Source: Bryobacterales bacterium (GTDB taxonomy: Bacteria > Acidobacteriota > Terriglobia > Bryobacterales > Bryobacteraceae). From it: DNA of 20,775 nucleotides. Under the pieces are notes generated by a model, which saw only the letters and a list, made by a program, of their open reading frames with translations, was not told the DNA's origin and did not search any database. Positions 7,747-15,579 of the stretch are shown piece after piece; positions within the stretch are counted from its first letter, which is position 1; every line of letters starts with the position of its first letter. Position numbers and translations under genes: made by a program. The DNA is taken from assembly GCA_003132865.1 (NCBI GenBank), contig PKYZ01000316.1, positions 54,074 to 74,848 on the forward strand, given 5' to 3'.

Positions 7747-9819
7747 ATGGAATTCCGCATCGCAGACACGTTCACCGGCAGCCTGACGAAACTCACGGGC
7801 GACGAGCAGAAAGCCGTAAAGACGGCGGCCTTCGACCTCCAGTTGAATCCGGCTCAGCCGAGTCTGCAATTCCACAAGCTCGACAAGGCGAAGGATCGCC
7901 GCTTCTGGTCGGTTCGAGTGAATAGCGACGTCCGGCTGATCGTGCACAGAACCGATGCCAGCCTGCTGCTTTGCTACGTCGCTCACCACGACGACGCGTA
8001 TCACTGGGCCGAACGGCGGAAGCTCGAAACACACCCCAAGACGGGCGCCGCGCAGCTTGTGGAAATCCGGGAGACGGTGCAGGAAATCAGGGTTCCCAGG
8101 TACGTCGAGGCGGCGCAGCCGAGTCCGCCCAAGCCGCTCTTGTTCGCGGGCGTCTCCGAAGACCGGCTGCTCGGCCACGGCGTTCCCGCTGAATGGCTGG
8201 CGGACGTGCGCAATGCCAATGAGGACACCTTACTGGAACTGGCCGATCACCTTCCCAGTGAGGCTGCCGAGGCGCTGCTGGATCTCGCAACCGGTGTCAT
8301 GCCGCAGGCCGCTAGGCCGGTTGTGGCGGGCGCTGATCCGTTCGCGCATCCCGACGCCCAGCGCCGCTTCCGCGCCATGGTCAACGTAGAGGAACTGGAG
8401 CGCGCGCTCGACTACCCCTGGGACAAATGGACGGTCTTCCTTCATCCGGCGCAACGCACCTTGGTTGAGCGCGATTACAGCGGCCCGGCGCGGGTGGCGG
8501 GCTCGGCGGGTACGGGCAAGACCATCGTTGCGCTGCATCGCGCCGTCTTCCTGGCTCGGGCCAATCCCGACGCCAGGGTGCTGCTTACTACTTTTTCCGA
8601 CACGCTGGCGAACGCGCTCAGGGCGAAACTCCGGTCGCTCATCGGCAACGAACCTCGGCTTGGGGAACGGCTTGAGGTTCATTCGATGGACGCGATCGGC
8701 CGGCGGTTGTATGAACTGAACTTCGGCCGTACGAAGATCGCGTCCCGTGAAACAGTCCGGGAGTTTTTGAGCGAAGCCGCCAGAGCTGTGGAAGGACAAA
8801 AATTCTCCGCGCAATTCCTGCTGACGGAGTGGGAACAGGTGGTCGATGCGTGGCAGTTGGAATCCTGGGAATCCTACCGTGACGTGGTCAGGCTGGGGCG
8901 CAAGACGCGATTGCAGGAAGCTCAGAGAGTTGTGCTGTGGTCGATTTTCGAGCGCGTGCGCTCCACGCTCAAATCGCAAGGTCTGGTCACGTATTCGGAC
9001 ATGTTCAGCCAGGTCGCGTCGAAGCTCCGAGCAAGCGCCCATCCGCCATTCGAATTCGCGGTGGTCGATGAGGCCCAGGATGCCAGTGTCCCGCAGTTGC
9101 GATTTCTGGCGGCTGTCGGTGCGGGCCGCCCGAATAGCCTCTTCTTCGCAGGCGACTTGGGCCAACGGATTTTTCAACAGCCGTTTTCCTGGAAATCGCT
9201 GGGCGTCGATGTTCGGGGGCGTTCGTCTACGCTGCGCATCAACTACCGGACGTCGCACCAGATCAGGACGCAGGCCGATCGGCTGCTGGGTCCCGAAGTA
9301 TCCGATGTGGATGGCAATACGGAGGAACGCAGGGGCACAATCTCAACGTTCAACGGTCCACCGCCGGACATCATGGTTCTGGATACTCCCCAGGAAGAAA
9401 TTAAGGCCGTCGGCGAATGGCTGGCGGAACGAACGAAGGAAGGCGTCGTGCCACACGAAATCGGCGTCTTCGTCCGCTCAGCGCAAGAGCTCGACCGTGC
9501 TCGTGCGGCGGTCGAGTATGCAAGGCTCCCCTACAAGGTGCTCGACGACAATCTTGAGACCACCACTGGACGGGCTTCGATCGGCACCATGCATCTCGCC
9601 AAGGGACTGGAATTCCGTACGGTCGTCGTGATGGCCTGTGATGATGACGTGATTCCGCTGCAAGAACGGATCGAAGCGATCGCGGACGACGCGGATCTCG
9701 AAGAGGTCTACAACACGGAACGGCACCTGCTTTACGTCGCTTGTACCCGCGCACGGGATCATTTGCTCGTAACCAGCGTCGATCCGGCATCGGAATTCCT
9801 GGACGACATGCGGAAGTGA
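7747..9819 (+). CDS. UvrD-like superfamily 1 helicase with N-terminal RelE-like domain
   Basis: This protein of 690 residues has two parts. Residues 1 to about 105 resemble a RelE/ParE-type toxin fold, with a RRFWSVRVNSDVRLIV strand pair followed by a C-terminal AYHWAERR. A linker containing LFAGVSEDRLL leads to a UvrD/Rep helicase. Its motifs are Walker A GSAGTGKT at 252-259, motif II VVDEAQD at 439-445, motif III with FFAGDLGQR, motif IV with LRINYRTS, motif V GTMHLAKGLEF and motif VI LLYVACTRARDHLL. All helicase motifs look intact. The gene starts 20 bp after the OLD-like gene. Gabija GajB is also a UvrD-like helicase but is shorter (about 494 residues), and I know of no RelE part in it. 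Whether the RelE-like domain is still an RNase or only a binding module cannot be told from the sequence. Confidence 0.85.
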   Translation: MEFRIADTFTGSLTKLTGDEQKAVKTAAFDLQLNPAQPSLQFHKLDKAKDRRFWSVRVNSDVRLIVHRTDASLLLCYVAHHDDAYHWAERRKLETHPKTGAAQLVEIRETVQEIRVPRYVEAAQPSPPKPLLFAGVSEDRLLGHGVPAEWLADVRNANEDTLLELADHLPSEAAEALLDLATGVMPQAARPVVAGADPFAHPDAQRRFRAMVNVEELERALDYPWDKWTVFLHPAQRTLVERDYSGPARVAGSAGTGKTIVALHRAVFLARANPDARVLLTTFSDTLANALRAKLRSLIGNEPRLGERLEVHSMDAIGRRLYELNFGRTKIASRETVREFLSEAARAVEGQKFSAQFLLTEWEQVVDAWQLESWESYRDVVRLGRKTRLQEAQRVVLWSIFERVRSTLKSQGLVTYSDMFSQVASKLRASAHPPFEFAVVDEAQDASVPQLRFLAAVGAGRPNSLFFAGDLGQRIFQQPFSWKSLGVDVRGRSSTLRINYRTSHQIRTQADRLLGPEVSDVDGNTEERRGTISTFNGPPPDIMVLDTPQEEIKAVGEWLAERTKEGVVPHEIGVFVRSAQELDRARAAVEYARLPYKVLDDNLETTTGRASIGTMHLAKGLEFRTVVVMACDDDVIPLQERIEAIADDADLEEVYNTERHLLYVACTRARDHLLVTSVDPASEFLDDMRK

Positions 9820-9831
9820 GGTTTTCGAACG

Positions 9832-10743
9832 TTGGGTGCTACGGCAAACGGATTTAGAACCGGTGATCGCCCCAGCCGCACCGCCGAATACATGGCCCTG
9901 TTTCGCGCGGTGGAAACCGCCGAACCTGCGGATCGCCGGCTCTTCGAAGACCCCTATGCCGCACCGTTGCTAACCGGGCGGCTCAAAGCGTTGGCCGGGT
10001 TCGCCCGATTGCCGCTGGCAGGCCGCCTGGCAACGCATCTCCTGGACTTTGGATGGCCGCGCACGCGCAGTTCGGCAGTCGTGCGCACGCGGCTCATCGA
10101 CGACCTCGTGCGGCAAGCGATTCGCGGCGGCGCGTGCCAGGCACTGTTGCTCGGCGCAGGTTTCGACAGCCGTCCCTATCGCCTGGACGAGCTCCGGGAC
10201 GTGCCGCTGTTCGAGGTCGATCATCCCTCCACGCAGAAGGCCAAGCGCCAGCGTTTGGAGGCGCGGCTCGGGCGGCTGCCCGGCAACGTTCATTTCGTGC
10301 CGGTGGATTTCGAGAAGGACGACCTGGAAACCGCGTTGCTGCACGCGGGCTTCGACACGCATGTCGCGGCGGTGGCCGTTTGGGAAGGTGTAGTGAGCTA
10401 CTTGACGCCCGCTGCCGTGGACCAGAACTTCCGCATGCTGGCGCGCATCCTGGCGCAGGGGAGCCAATTGATCTTCAGCTATGTGCACAAGGGAGCGCTC
10501 GACGGCTCGGCCACGTTCCGCGAAGCGCGCCGGTGGAAATCGTCGGTGCGGTCGAGCGGCGAACCGTTCATTTTCGGCTTCGATCCCGCCGGGCTTGCGG
10601 ATTACCTGCGGCCGCGCGGCTTCGCCCTGGTGAGCGACGTGTCCACCGCGGAGGCGGCCAAGTCCTACTGCGAGGCGATTCAGCGGCGCGAGCCCGGATC
10701 TGAACTCTACCGGATCGCAGCCGCCCGGCGCGCAGCCGTATAA
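9832..10743 (+). CDS. SAM-dependent methyltransferase, PPM/leucine carboxyl methyltransferase family
   Basis: This class I methyltransferase has 303 residues and belongs to the TIGR00027/PPM-like group, whose members methylate carboxyl groups or unknown small molecules. Visible marks are PSRTAEYMALFRA near the N-terminus, the motif I loop LLGAGFDSRPYR around residues 106-117, FEVDHPSTQKAK (acidic residue expected to bind the ribose of SAM) and VAVWEGVVSYL. The conserved PSRTAEYMA block lies upstream of the first in-frame ATG, so the start must be earlier. A TTG at 9832 with GAGG at 9818-9821 fits. It begins 12 bp after the helicase stop, so read-through from the defence operon is possible. 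Its family has no known defence role, and I treat it as a passenger or separate gene. The substrate is unknown. Confidence 0.82.
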   Translation: MGATANGFRTGDRPSRTAEYMALFRAVETAEPADRRLFEDPYAAPLLTGRLKALAGFARLPLAGRLATHLLDFGWPRTRSSAVVRTRLIDDLVRQAIRGGACQALLLGAGFDSRPYRLDELRDVPLFEVDHPSTQKAKRQRLEARLGRLPGNVHFVPVDFEKDDLETALLHAGFDTHVAAVAVWEGVVSYLTPAAVDQNFRMLARILAQGSQLIFSYVHKGALDGSATFREARRWKSSVRSSGEPFIFGFDPAGLADYLRPRGFALVSDVSTAEAAKSYCEAIQRREPGSELYRIAAARRAAV

Positions 10744-11948
10744 TGAATCTTATGTCCGAAATAGCCCTCGACCGCCGCAATTTTCTGCGCGGCGCTTCCG
10801 CCGTTACGGCGCTTTCCTACTCCCGCGTGATGGGAGCCAACGATCGCATCCAACTGGGCGTGATCGGCTGCGGCGATCGCGGCCGCTACGACATGGGGAA
10901 TTTCCAGAAGGCCAAAGCCGATGTGGTGGCGGTCTGCGACATCTATGGCGCGCAGATCGACGCGGTGCGCCAGGAAGCGCCCCACGCGAAGGACTTCAAA
11001 GACCATCGCGCGCTGCTGGAAATGAAGGAAGTGGACATAGTGCTGATCGCCACGCCCGACCACTGGCACGCGCAGATCACCATCGACGCGCTGAACGCCG
11101 GCAAAGACGTCTACGTCGAAAAACCCCTCACGCGCACGATTGAAGAAGGTCCGCTGATCGTCAAGGCGGCGCGGGTCAACGAGCGCATTTGCCAGGTGGG
11201 CATGCAGCAGCGCTCCGGGAAACACTATCTGCAAGCCAAGCGCGAGTATTTCGACACGGGCAAGCTGGGCAAGATCACGCTGGCGCGCACGTGGTGGCAC
11301 GGCAACGGCTATCACCTGCGGCTGGCGCCGGAATGGTTGCGGACGCAGCCAGCCAATCTCGATTGGGCGCATTTCCTGGGACCGGTGAAGTGGCGCGATT
11401 ACGATCCGCAGCAGTATTTCAACTGGCGCGCCTACCTGGATTTCGGCGGCGGCCAGGTGACGGACCTGTTCACACACTGGATCGACGTGGTGCACATGTT
11501 CATGGGGCAGGAGGTGCCGTCTTCCGCTTCCGCCGCGGGCGGCGTTTACAAGTATAAGGATGGCCGCACGGCGCCGGACACCATCAACGTGCTGCTGGAG
11601 TATCCGGCCGAGTTCACCGCCACATTCGAAGCGACGCTGGTGCCGGGGATCGCCGGCGCGGCCGTGGAGATGTGTGGCAGCGAAGGGCGCTTGTGGATCG
11701 ATCGCGGGCAATTCCAGTTCATCCCGGTAGGCCGGGGCGCGCAAACGGTCACCGTGAAAGCGTTCAGTAATCTCGACCAAGACCATGTGGGCAACTTCCT
11801 GGAGTGCGTGCGCTCCCGCAAACGGCCCAATGGCGACGTGCTGATCGGGCATCGCTCGGCGCAGGCTTCGCACCTGGGCAATATCTCGTACATGCAGAAG
11901 CGGCGGATCGATTTCGATCCGGTGCGCGAGGAGATCCTGCCGTTCTGA
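10743..11948 (+). CDS. Tat-exported Gfo/Idh/MocA family oxidoreductase
   Basis: This is an NAD(P)-dependent sugar or polyol dehydrogenase-like protein of 401 residues. The N-terminus carries a twin-arginine signal, DRRNFLRGASAVTALSYS, so the protein should be exported folded. The nucleotide-binding turn GVIGCGDRG begins at about residue 39. The family motif EKP is at 126-128, followed by a C-terminal alpha/beta domain with DLFTHWIDVVH. The ATG at 10743 overlaps the last base of the preceding stop (TAATGA). An in-frame ATG at 10752 is an alternative start. Tat-signal members of this family are very numerous in Acidobacteriota and Planctomycetes, where they are linked to polysaccharide breakdown. 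No sugar-use genes are adjacent, so the substrate cannot be given. Confidence 0.9.
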   Translation: MNLMSEIALDRRNFLRGASAVTALSYSRVMGANDRIQLGVIGCGDRGRYDMGNFQKAKADVVAVCDIYGAQIDAVRQEAPHAKDFKDHRALLEMKEVDIVLIATPDHWHAQITIDALNAGKDVYVEKPLTRTIEEGPLIVKAARVNERICQVGMQQRSGKHYLQAKREYFDTGKLGKITLARTWWHGNGYHLRLAPEWLRTQPANLDWAHFLGPVKWRDYDPQQYFNWRAYLDFGGGQVTDLFTHWIDVVHMFMGQEVPSSASAAGGVYKYKDGRTAPDTINVLLEYPAEFTATFEATLVPGIAGAAVEMCGSEGRLWIDRGQFQFIPVGRGAQTVTVKAFSNLDQDHVGNFLECVRSRKRPNGDVLIGHRSAQASHLGNISYMQKRRIDFDPVREEILPF

Positions 11949-12221
11949 GCTGTTTGTAACGGCTAGTACCTCTACCGGCCAATAATAACGGCTCTGAGAG
12001 GCGTTGGTAATGGCAGGCCGTCCATATTGGCCGCCGATGAACGCGGATTCTGAGCGGGACTGCGGGACTCGATTTGTCCATCTAAATCGTGGAAAATACG
12101 CCAGGCATGGCAACCCAAACGTTGTTGTTTGGAGCTTCGTCTATATCCGAGACCTGAGACGAGTTTAGTGGACACATCGACCTGGACGGAAGCCTGATTC
12201 ACACATTCAGGGGGTATCCGC
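11949..12221. other. intergenic stretch, no gene seen
   Basis: Nothing with coding character was found here. Short frames on both strands lack family resemblance. The right part could hold the eroded N-terminal half of the UPF0158 gene that follows, but no aligned residues could be recognised. No clear promoter or terminator hairpin was seen. Confidence 0.4.
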
Positions 12222-12475
12222 AAGCTGCCCACAAAATACGCTATCCACGAGTGGGACATCATGCGCGAGTTCGCCGAGTCCGTCGAGCCGGAGCGGTTGA
12301 GCGACGAATTGCAAAACGCCATCCGCGGCGCCGGCGCGTTTCGTTATTTCAATTCAAGGATACGCTGCGGCGCTATCGCCGCGAAAAGGATTGGTACGCC
12401 TATCGGGAAGAAGCGCTCCGCCAGATCGCCATCGAATGGTGCGAGGAGAACGGCATCGAGTACACCGAGAGCTGA
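12222..12475 (+). pseudogene. UPF0158 family protein, N-terminus missing and frameshifted
   Basis: The first part, from 12222, reads KLPTKYAIHEWDIMREFAE and continues to AIRGAGAFRYF. The second part, in another frame, reads FKDTLRRYRREKDWYAYREEA and ends IAIEWCEENGIEYTES. Joined, these match the C-terminal half of UPF0158 proteins, which are of unknown function. The break is a perfect 5-bp tandem duplication, TTCAATTCAA at 12348-12357. Removing one copy gives RYFKDTLRR and restores the frame exactly. The N-terminal half that family members carry is not recognisable, and an in-frame TGA lies at 12195-12197. I conclude it is a decaying gene. A sequencing error could explain the frameshift but not the missing N-terminus. 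Confidence 0.75.
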
Positions 12476-12504
12476 AAGCTAAAAGCTGAGAGCTGAGAGC
12501 TTTG
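12470..12504 (+). repeat. 7-bp tandem repeat, about 4.5 units of AGCTGAG/AGCTGAA
   Basis: The units are AGCTGAA, AGCTAAA, AGCTGAG, AGCTGAG and a partial AGCTTTG. The array starts inside the last codons of the UPF0158 remnant, whose stop lies in unit 1, and ends just before a TATACT box upstream of efp. It is too short and too imperfect in spacing to be a CRISPR. Confidence 0.8.
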
Positions 12505-12505
12505 C

Positions 12506-12511
12506 TATACT
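12506..12511 (+). promoter_or_regulatory. candidate -10 box of the efp promoter
   Basis: TATACT lies 48 bp upstream of the efp ATG and is close to the sigma-70 consensus TATAAT. The -35 position falls inside the heptad repeat and shows no good TTGACA match, so promoter strength may depend on the repeat. This is a motif-based guess. Confidence 0.35.
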
Positions 12512-12559
12512 GGCATTTACGCCTGTAGCGCCAATCTTCATGGGATCGAGAGGTAGTTC

Positions 12560-13117
12560 ATGATTTCGTCAACACAAATGCGCCCGGGCATGGTGGTCAA
12601 GTTCAACAACGACTTGTTCTCCGTGTTCAGCGTGAACCATCGGACGCCCGGCAACCTGCGGGGCTTCGTGCAGGCCAAGATGCGCAACCTGCGCAGCGGC
12701 ACGATGATCGAGCACCGGTTCTCATCGGAAGATAAGGTCGAGCGCGCGGCGCTGGAAGAACACGAAATGGAGTACCTGTACGACGATGGCGAGTACTTCT
12801 ATTTCATGAACACCGAAAACTATGAGCAGATGCATCTGACCAAGGATCTTTTGGGCGATGCCGTCGGATACTTGGTTCCGCAGTTGAAAGTGGCCGTGGA
12901 GTTTTACGAAGGCAATCCCATCAGCGTGGAATTGCCGGCCACAGTGGATCTGACCGTGGTCGAAACCGAGCCGGGAATGAAGGGCGCGTCGGTATCCAAC
13001 GTGACCAAGCCCGCCAAGCTCGAAACCGGCCTGGTGGTGCAGGTGCCTCCCTTCATCACCGAGGGCGAGAAGATTCGCGTCAGCACAGCGGAAGGCACGT
13101 ATCAGGAAAGGGCCTGA
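12560..13117 (+). CDS. efp: elongation factor P
   Basis: EF-P (185 residues, the usual length) binds between the P and E sites of the ribosome and relieves stalling at consecutive prolines. All three domains are present: an N-terminal KOW-like domain with the loop [10 protein letters not shown], then two OB folds with [23 protein letters not shown] and VQVPPFI..GEKIRV. GAGAGG sits 6-11 bases upstream of the ATG at 12560. The odd feature is the loop tip. E. coli has P-G-K34, the lysine modified by EpmA/B. Here the aligned residue is Asn32, with Arg34 two residues on. Neither beta-lysylation nor the EarP rhamnosyl-Arg route fits in an obvious way. The 3' end overlaps the selA stop on the other strand by 16 bp. 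Confidence 0.96.
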   Translation: MISSTQMRPGMVVKFNNDLFSVFSVNHRTPGNLRGFVQAKMRNLRSGTMIEHRFSSEDKVERAALEEHEMEYLYDDGEYFYFMNTENYEQMHLTKDLLGDAVGYLVPQLKVAVEFYEGNPISVELPATVDLTVVETEPGMKGASVSNVTKPAKLETGLVVQVPPFITEGEKIRVSTAEGTYQERA

Positions 13118-14439
13118 AGGGCCGCCGCCAGTTCCGCTTCTTCTTCCGGCAGGACCGTCCGCAGATCCAGCAGCAGCCGCTTTTCTTCGACGCGCGCGAT
13201 CACCGGCGGGTCGTTGGCGCGCAGCCGCCGTTGCGCGGCGCATTCATCGGCGCACTCGATCGCGATCAGCCAAGTGGGAATGGATTGCTCGGGCGTGGCT
13301 CCGCCGCCGATCACGGATTCGCCGGGCGTGAGTTCCGCCTTTAGACCAGGCAGCGCGGCTAGAAGTGAAGTCAGAAGCCGCTCGGCGCGCTCGCGAATTT
13401 CGGCGGCGCTCTGGCGGATCATGCGCAATGCCGGCACTTGGTCCCATTGCTCCAGCAGCAGGTGGCGAAGAGTGGTCTCCAGCGCCTGGTAGATCGTCTT
13501 ATCCAGACGCAGCGCGCGGAACATCGGGTTGCGGCGCAGGCGCGCGACGATTTCCGGCTTTCCGGCCAGGATGCCGGCCTGCGGACCGCCGAGCAGTTTA
13601 TCGCCGCTGAACGAAACCAGATCGGCGCCGGCCTGCAAGCTGTCCGAAACCAGCGGCTCATCGATGCCGAACGGGCGCAGGTCCACAATGCAGCCGCTGC
13701 CCAGATCTTCATACACCGGAATGCCGCGCTCGCGGCCCAGTGCGACCAGCTCTTCGAGCGCCGGGCGGGCGGTGAAGCCTTCGATGCGGAAATTGCTCGG
13801 ATGGACGCGCAGCAAGAGGCGCGTGCGGTCGGTGATGGCCTCGCGATAATCGGCGATGCGCGTGCGATTGGTAGTGCCCACTTCGCGCAGCACGGCGCCC
13901 GAGCGCTGCATGATGTCGGGGATGCGGAAGCCGTCGCCGATTTCGATCAGTTCGCCGCGCGAGACGATCGCTTCGTGTCCGGCCGCCAGCTCATTCAGTG
14001 CCAGGTAGATGGCGGCCGCATTGTTGTTGACCGCGATGCCAGGCGCGCCCAGCAGCCGCTCAATAAGTGCGCCGGTGTGCACGTCGCGCTTGCCGCGCAG
14101 TCCGGTGGCGATGTCGTATTCGAGGTTGGAGTATCCGGGATGGATGGCTTGCGGGCCCAGCGGCGCGCGGCCGAGATTGGTGTGCAGGACGACACCAGTG
14201 GCGTTGATGACCCGCCGCAGCGAGGGCACGGCCAGCGCCCGGAGCGCGCGCTCGACCCGCGCTTCGATGGCAATCGTGGTAATGCCGTTGGCGGCGCCCG
14301 AGCGGATCTCGCGGCGCGCGTTATCGAGCGCCCGGCGGATCTCCGCCACGACAAGCTGCCGCGGAATCCCCGGCGCGGAGATGCGCTCGGCGACCTCGTG
14401 TACGGCTGGCAGTTCGCGCAGTTTCTGGTTCTCGCTCAC
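13102..14439 (-). CDS. selA: L-seryl-tRNA(Sec) selenium transferase
   Basis: SelA is a PLP enzyme that converts seryl-tRNA(Sec) to selenocysteyl-tRNA(Sec) using selenophosphate, so this organism probably makes selenoproteins. The product has 445 residues from a GTG at 14439. A TTG at 14487 would add 16 poorly supported residues, and family proteins begin close to [10 protein letters not shown]. Visible marks are the N-terminal helical domain, [19 protein letters not shown], and the PLP-lysine motif [10 protein letters not shown] with Lys281, comparable to Lys295 of E. coli. It runs towards efp and shares 16 bp with its end. No selB, selC or selD lies in the window, and the tRNA just upstream is for proline. 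Confidence 0.95.
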   Translation of the reverse strand: MSENQKLRELPAVHEVAERISAPGIPRQLVVAEIRRALDNARREIRSGAANGITTIAIEARVERALRALAVPSLRRVINATGVVLHTNLGRAPLGPQAIHPGYSNLEYDIATGLRGKRDVHTGALIERLLGAPGIAVNNNAAAIYLALNELAAGHEAIVSRGELIEIGDGFRIPDIMQRSGAVLREVGTTNRTRIADYREAITDRTRLLLRVHPSNFRIEGFTARPALEELVALGRERGIPVYEDLGSGCIVDLRPFGIDEPLVSDSLQAGADLVSFSGDKLLGGPQAGILAGKPEIVARLRRNPMFRALRLDKTIYQALETTLRHLLLEQWDQVPALRMIRQSAAEIRERAERLLTSLLAALPGLKAELTPGESVIGGGATPEQSIPTWLIAIECADECAAQRRLRANDPPVIARVEEKRLLLDLRTVLPEEEAELAAALQALS

Positions 14440-14506
14440 TTGCTTGATGTTACAGAGCGGGCGCGCCACTTGTCCAGGAGGGCGCAACCAGTTACACTGG
14501 TAGATT

Positions 14507-14584
14507 CGGGGCGTGGCTCAGCCTGGCTAGAGCGCCTGGTTCGGGACCAGGAGGTCGGTGGTTCGAATCCACTCGCCCCGACCA
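14507..14584 (+). tRNA. tRNA-Pro (anticodon CGG)
   Basis: The cloverleaf folds completely. The acceptor arm CGGGGCG pairs with CGCCCCG, the D stem is GCTC/GAGC, and the anticodon stem CCTGG/CCAGG encloses loop TTCGGGA. The T arm is GGTGG-TTCGAAT-CCACT. Discriminator A is followed by an encoded CCA at 14582-14584. The anticodon CGG reads CCG. The start lies 67 bp from the selA GTG on the opposite strand, so the two are divergent. Confidence 0.95.
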
Positions 14585-14859
14585 ATTCCTTTCAATAGCT
14601 TACCGAAGATCTGCCGACGGAATCCAGGTACCCAACGAGCGAAAGTGAGTGGGTTGATTTTCTGGCTTGCAGCCCAGTGGATCGGATTCCAAGAAACACC
14701 AGCGCCAAGGCCTGCCGAAAAAACTCGCGGTAATTGGGCCCATCAACTTGTTCACACCTCTTGCGAACGGCCTCTCGGAGTCACCGGTAAGCGCGACAAT
14801 TCCGGCTATGCAAGCGCAACCTTATCGTCAGTTCAGCTACAATTATTCAGTCAACATCG
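14585..14859. other. intergenic stretch after the tRNA, no gene seen
   Basis: No convincing gene was found. An 87-codon frame runs through the right part and into the following gene, but it looks like a shadow. The tRNA 3' end is not repeated here, so there is no sign of an attachment-site duplication close by. Confidence 0.4.
14838..14843 (+). promoter_or_regulatory. candidate -10 box
   Basis: TACAAT matches the sigma-70 -10 consensus at five of six bases and ends 16 bp before the ATG at 14860. If used, the mRNA leader would be only about 10 nt with no Shine-Dalgarno sequence. No good -35 was seen. Confidence 0.28.
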
Positions 14860-15477
14860 ATGGCAAGAAAGGACTCGAAGCGCAAGTCGAATCGCGAAAG
14901 GGGGACGGACCTGCTCGCCAGACTGGATAATGCCGAAGCCGCATCCGTCCTCAAGACCCTCTTAGCGCGCCATAGTGAACTCCGCCCTGAAACCGAGGCA
15001 ATCGCCAGAGATTCATTGACACAAATCTCGCTGTTTTCGGTTGCGGACGACGTAGAGACCGCTGTGCTCCAATACGACTACGACGACCTGAACGGCCGCG
15101 CCGGTGGGCACTCCTCGGGGTATGTTGAACCCACAGAAGCGGCGTGGGAACTTCTGGAAGAAGCAGTGGAACCGTTCGTCGGCGAAATGAAGCGTTACCT
15201 GGAAATGGGACTCGAAGAACAGGCGCTGCAATTCTGCCAGGGCGTCCTGCTCGGCCTGTACCGCGTCCGGGATGGCCAGGACAACGACATCCTGGGTTGG
15301 GCCGAAGACTTCCCGGCAGAGGCGGCAGGCAATATGCTCGATGTTTGGATGTCGGCAGCCGGAACCGGAGGACGAGGCGAAGCAGCCAGACGAAAGCCGC
15401 GTGCGCTGCCCCCCGGCTTCGTGCGGGAACATCTGCCGGATTGGGGCTGGCTCCTGAAGCCCGCTGCCGGGGACTGA
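14860..15477 (+). CDS. hypothetical helical protein
   Basis: The product has 205 residues and an unknown function. It starts with a basic tail (MARKDSKRKSNRERG), then has mostly amphipathic helices, including LARLDNAEAASVLKTLLARH, a central GYVEPTEAAWELLEEAVEPF block and EMKRYLEMGLEEQALQFCQG. It has no signal peptide and no membrane segment, so it should be cytoplasmic. I recall similar proteins near SWIM zinc-finger genes in other bacteria, but cannot confirm that here. No Shine-Dalgarno sequence precedes the ATG. It points at the four-gene minus-strand operon, with its stop 102 bp from the end of that operon's last gene. Confidence 0.7.
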   Translation: MARKDSKRKSNRERGTDLLARLDNAEAASVLKTLLARHSELRPETEAIARDSLTQISLFSVADDVETAVLQYDYDDLNGRAGGHSSGYVEPTEAAWELLEEAVEPFVGEMKRYLEMGLEEQALQFCQGVLLGLYRVRDGQDNDILGWAEDFPAEAAGNMLDVWMSAAGTGGRGEAARRKPRALPPGFVREHLPDWGWLLKPAAGD

Positions 15478-15579
15478 TCAGCCAACACCAATACTACGAG
15501 TTCTGAGCTATTGATGGTCCACCAGCCGGTCCGCGCGCTGGATGCGTTCCTCTTTGGAGGTGGATAACACCCGGTTACT

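Noticed and set aside
5996..9819. calling the ATPase/helicase pair simply Gabija
   Set aside because: Folds and order agree, but the helicase has an extra RelE-like domain and the pair is tied to a restriction-modification operon; sequence-level membership was not testable.
10707..12113. 468-codon open frame on the minus strand
   Set aside because: It is antisense to the Tat-signal oxidoreductase, is rich in Arg, His and Val and resembles no family.
12470..12504. CRISPR array
   Set aside because: The units are 7 bp and contiguous with no spacers.
14507..14584. selC (tRNA-Sec) because it adjoins selA
   Set aside because: The anticodon is CGG, the acceptor stem is 7 bp and there is no long variable arm; it is tRNA-Pro.
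13438..14598. 386-codon open frame on the plus strand
   Set aside because: It is antisense to selA and runs through the tRNA-Pro gene, so it cannot be a real protein.
14585..14859. attachment-site repeat of the tRNA 3' end
   Set aside because: No second copy of the T-arm and acceptor sequence was found by eye in the window.
14667..14930. 87-codon open frame overlapping the hypothetical gene
   Set aside because: It has no family resemblance and poor composition, and the frame at 14860 is longer and protein-like.
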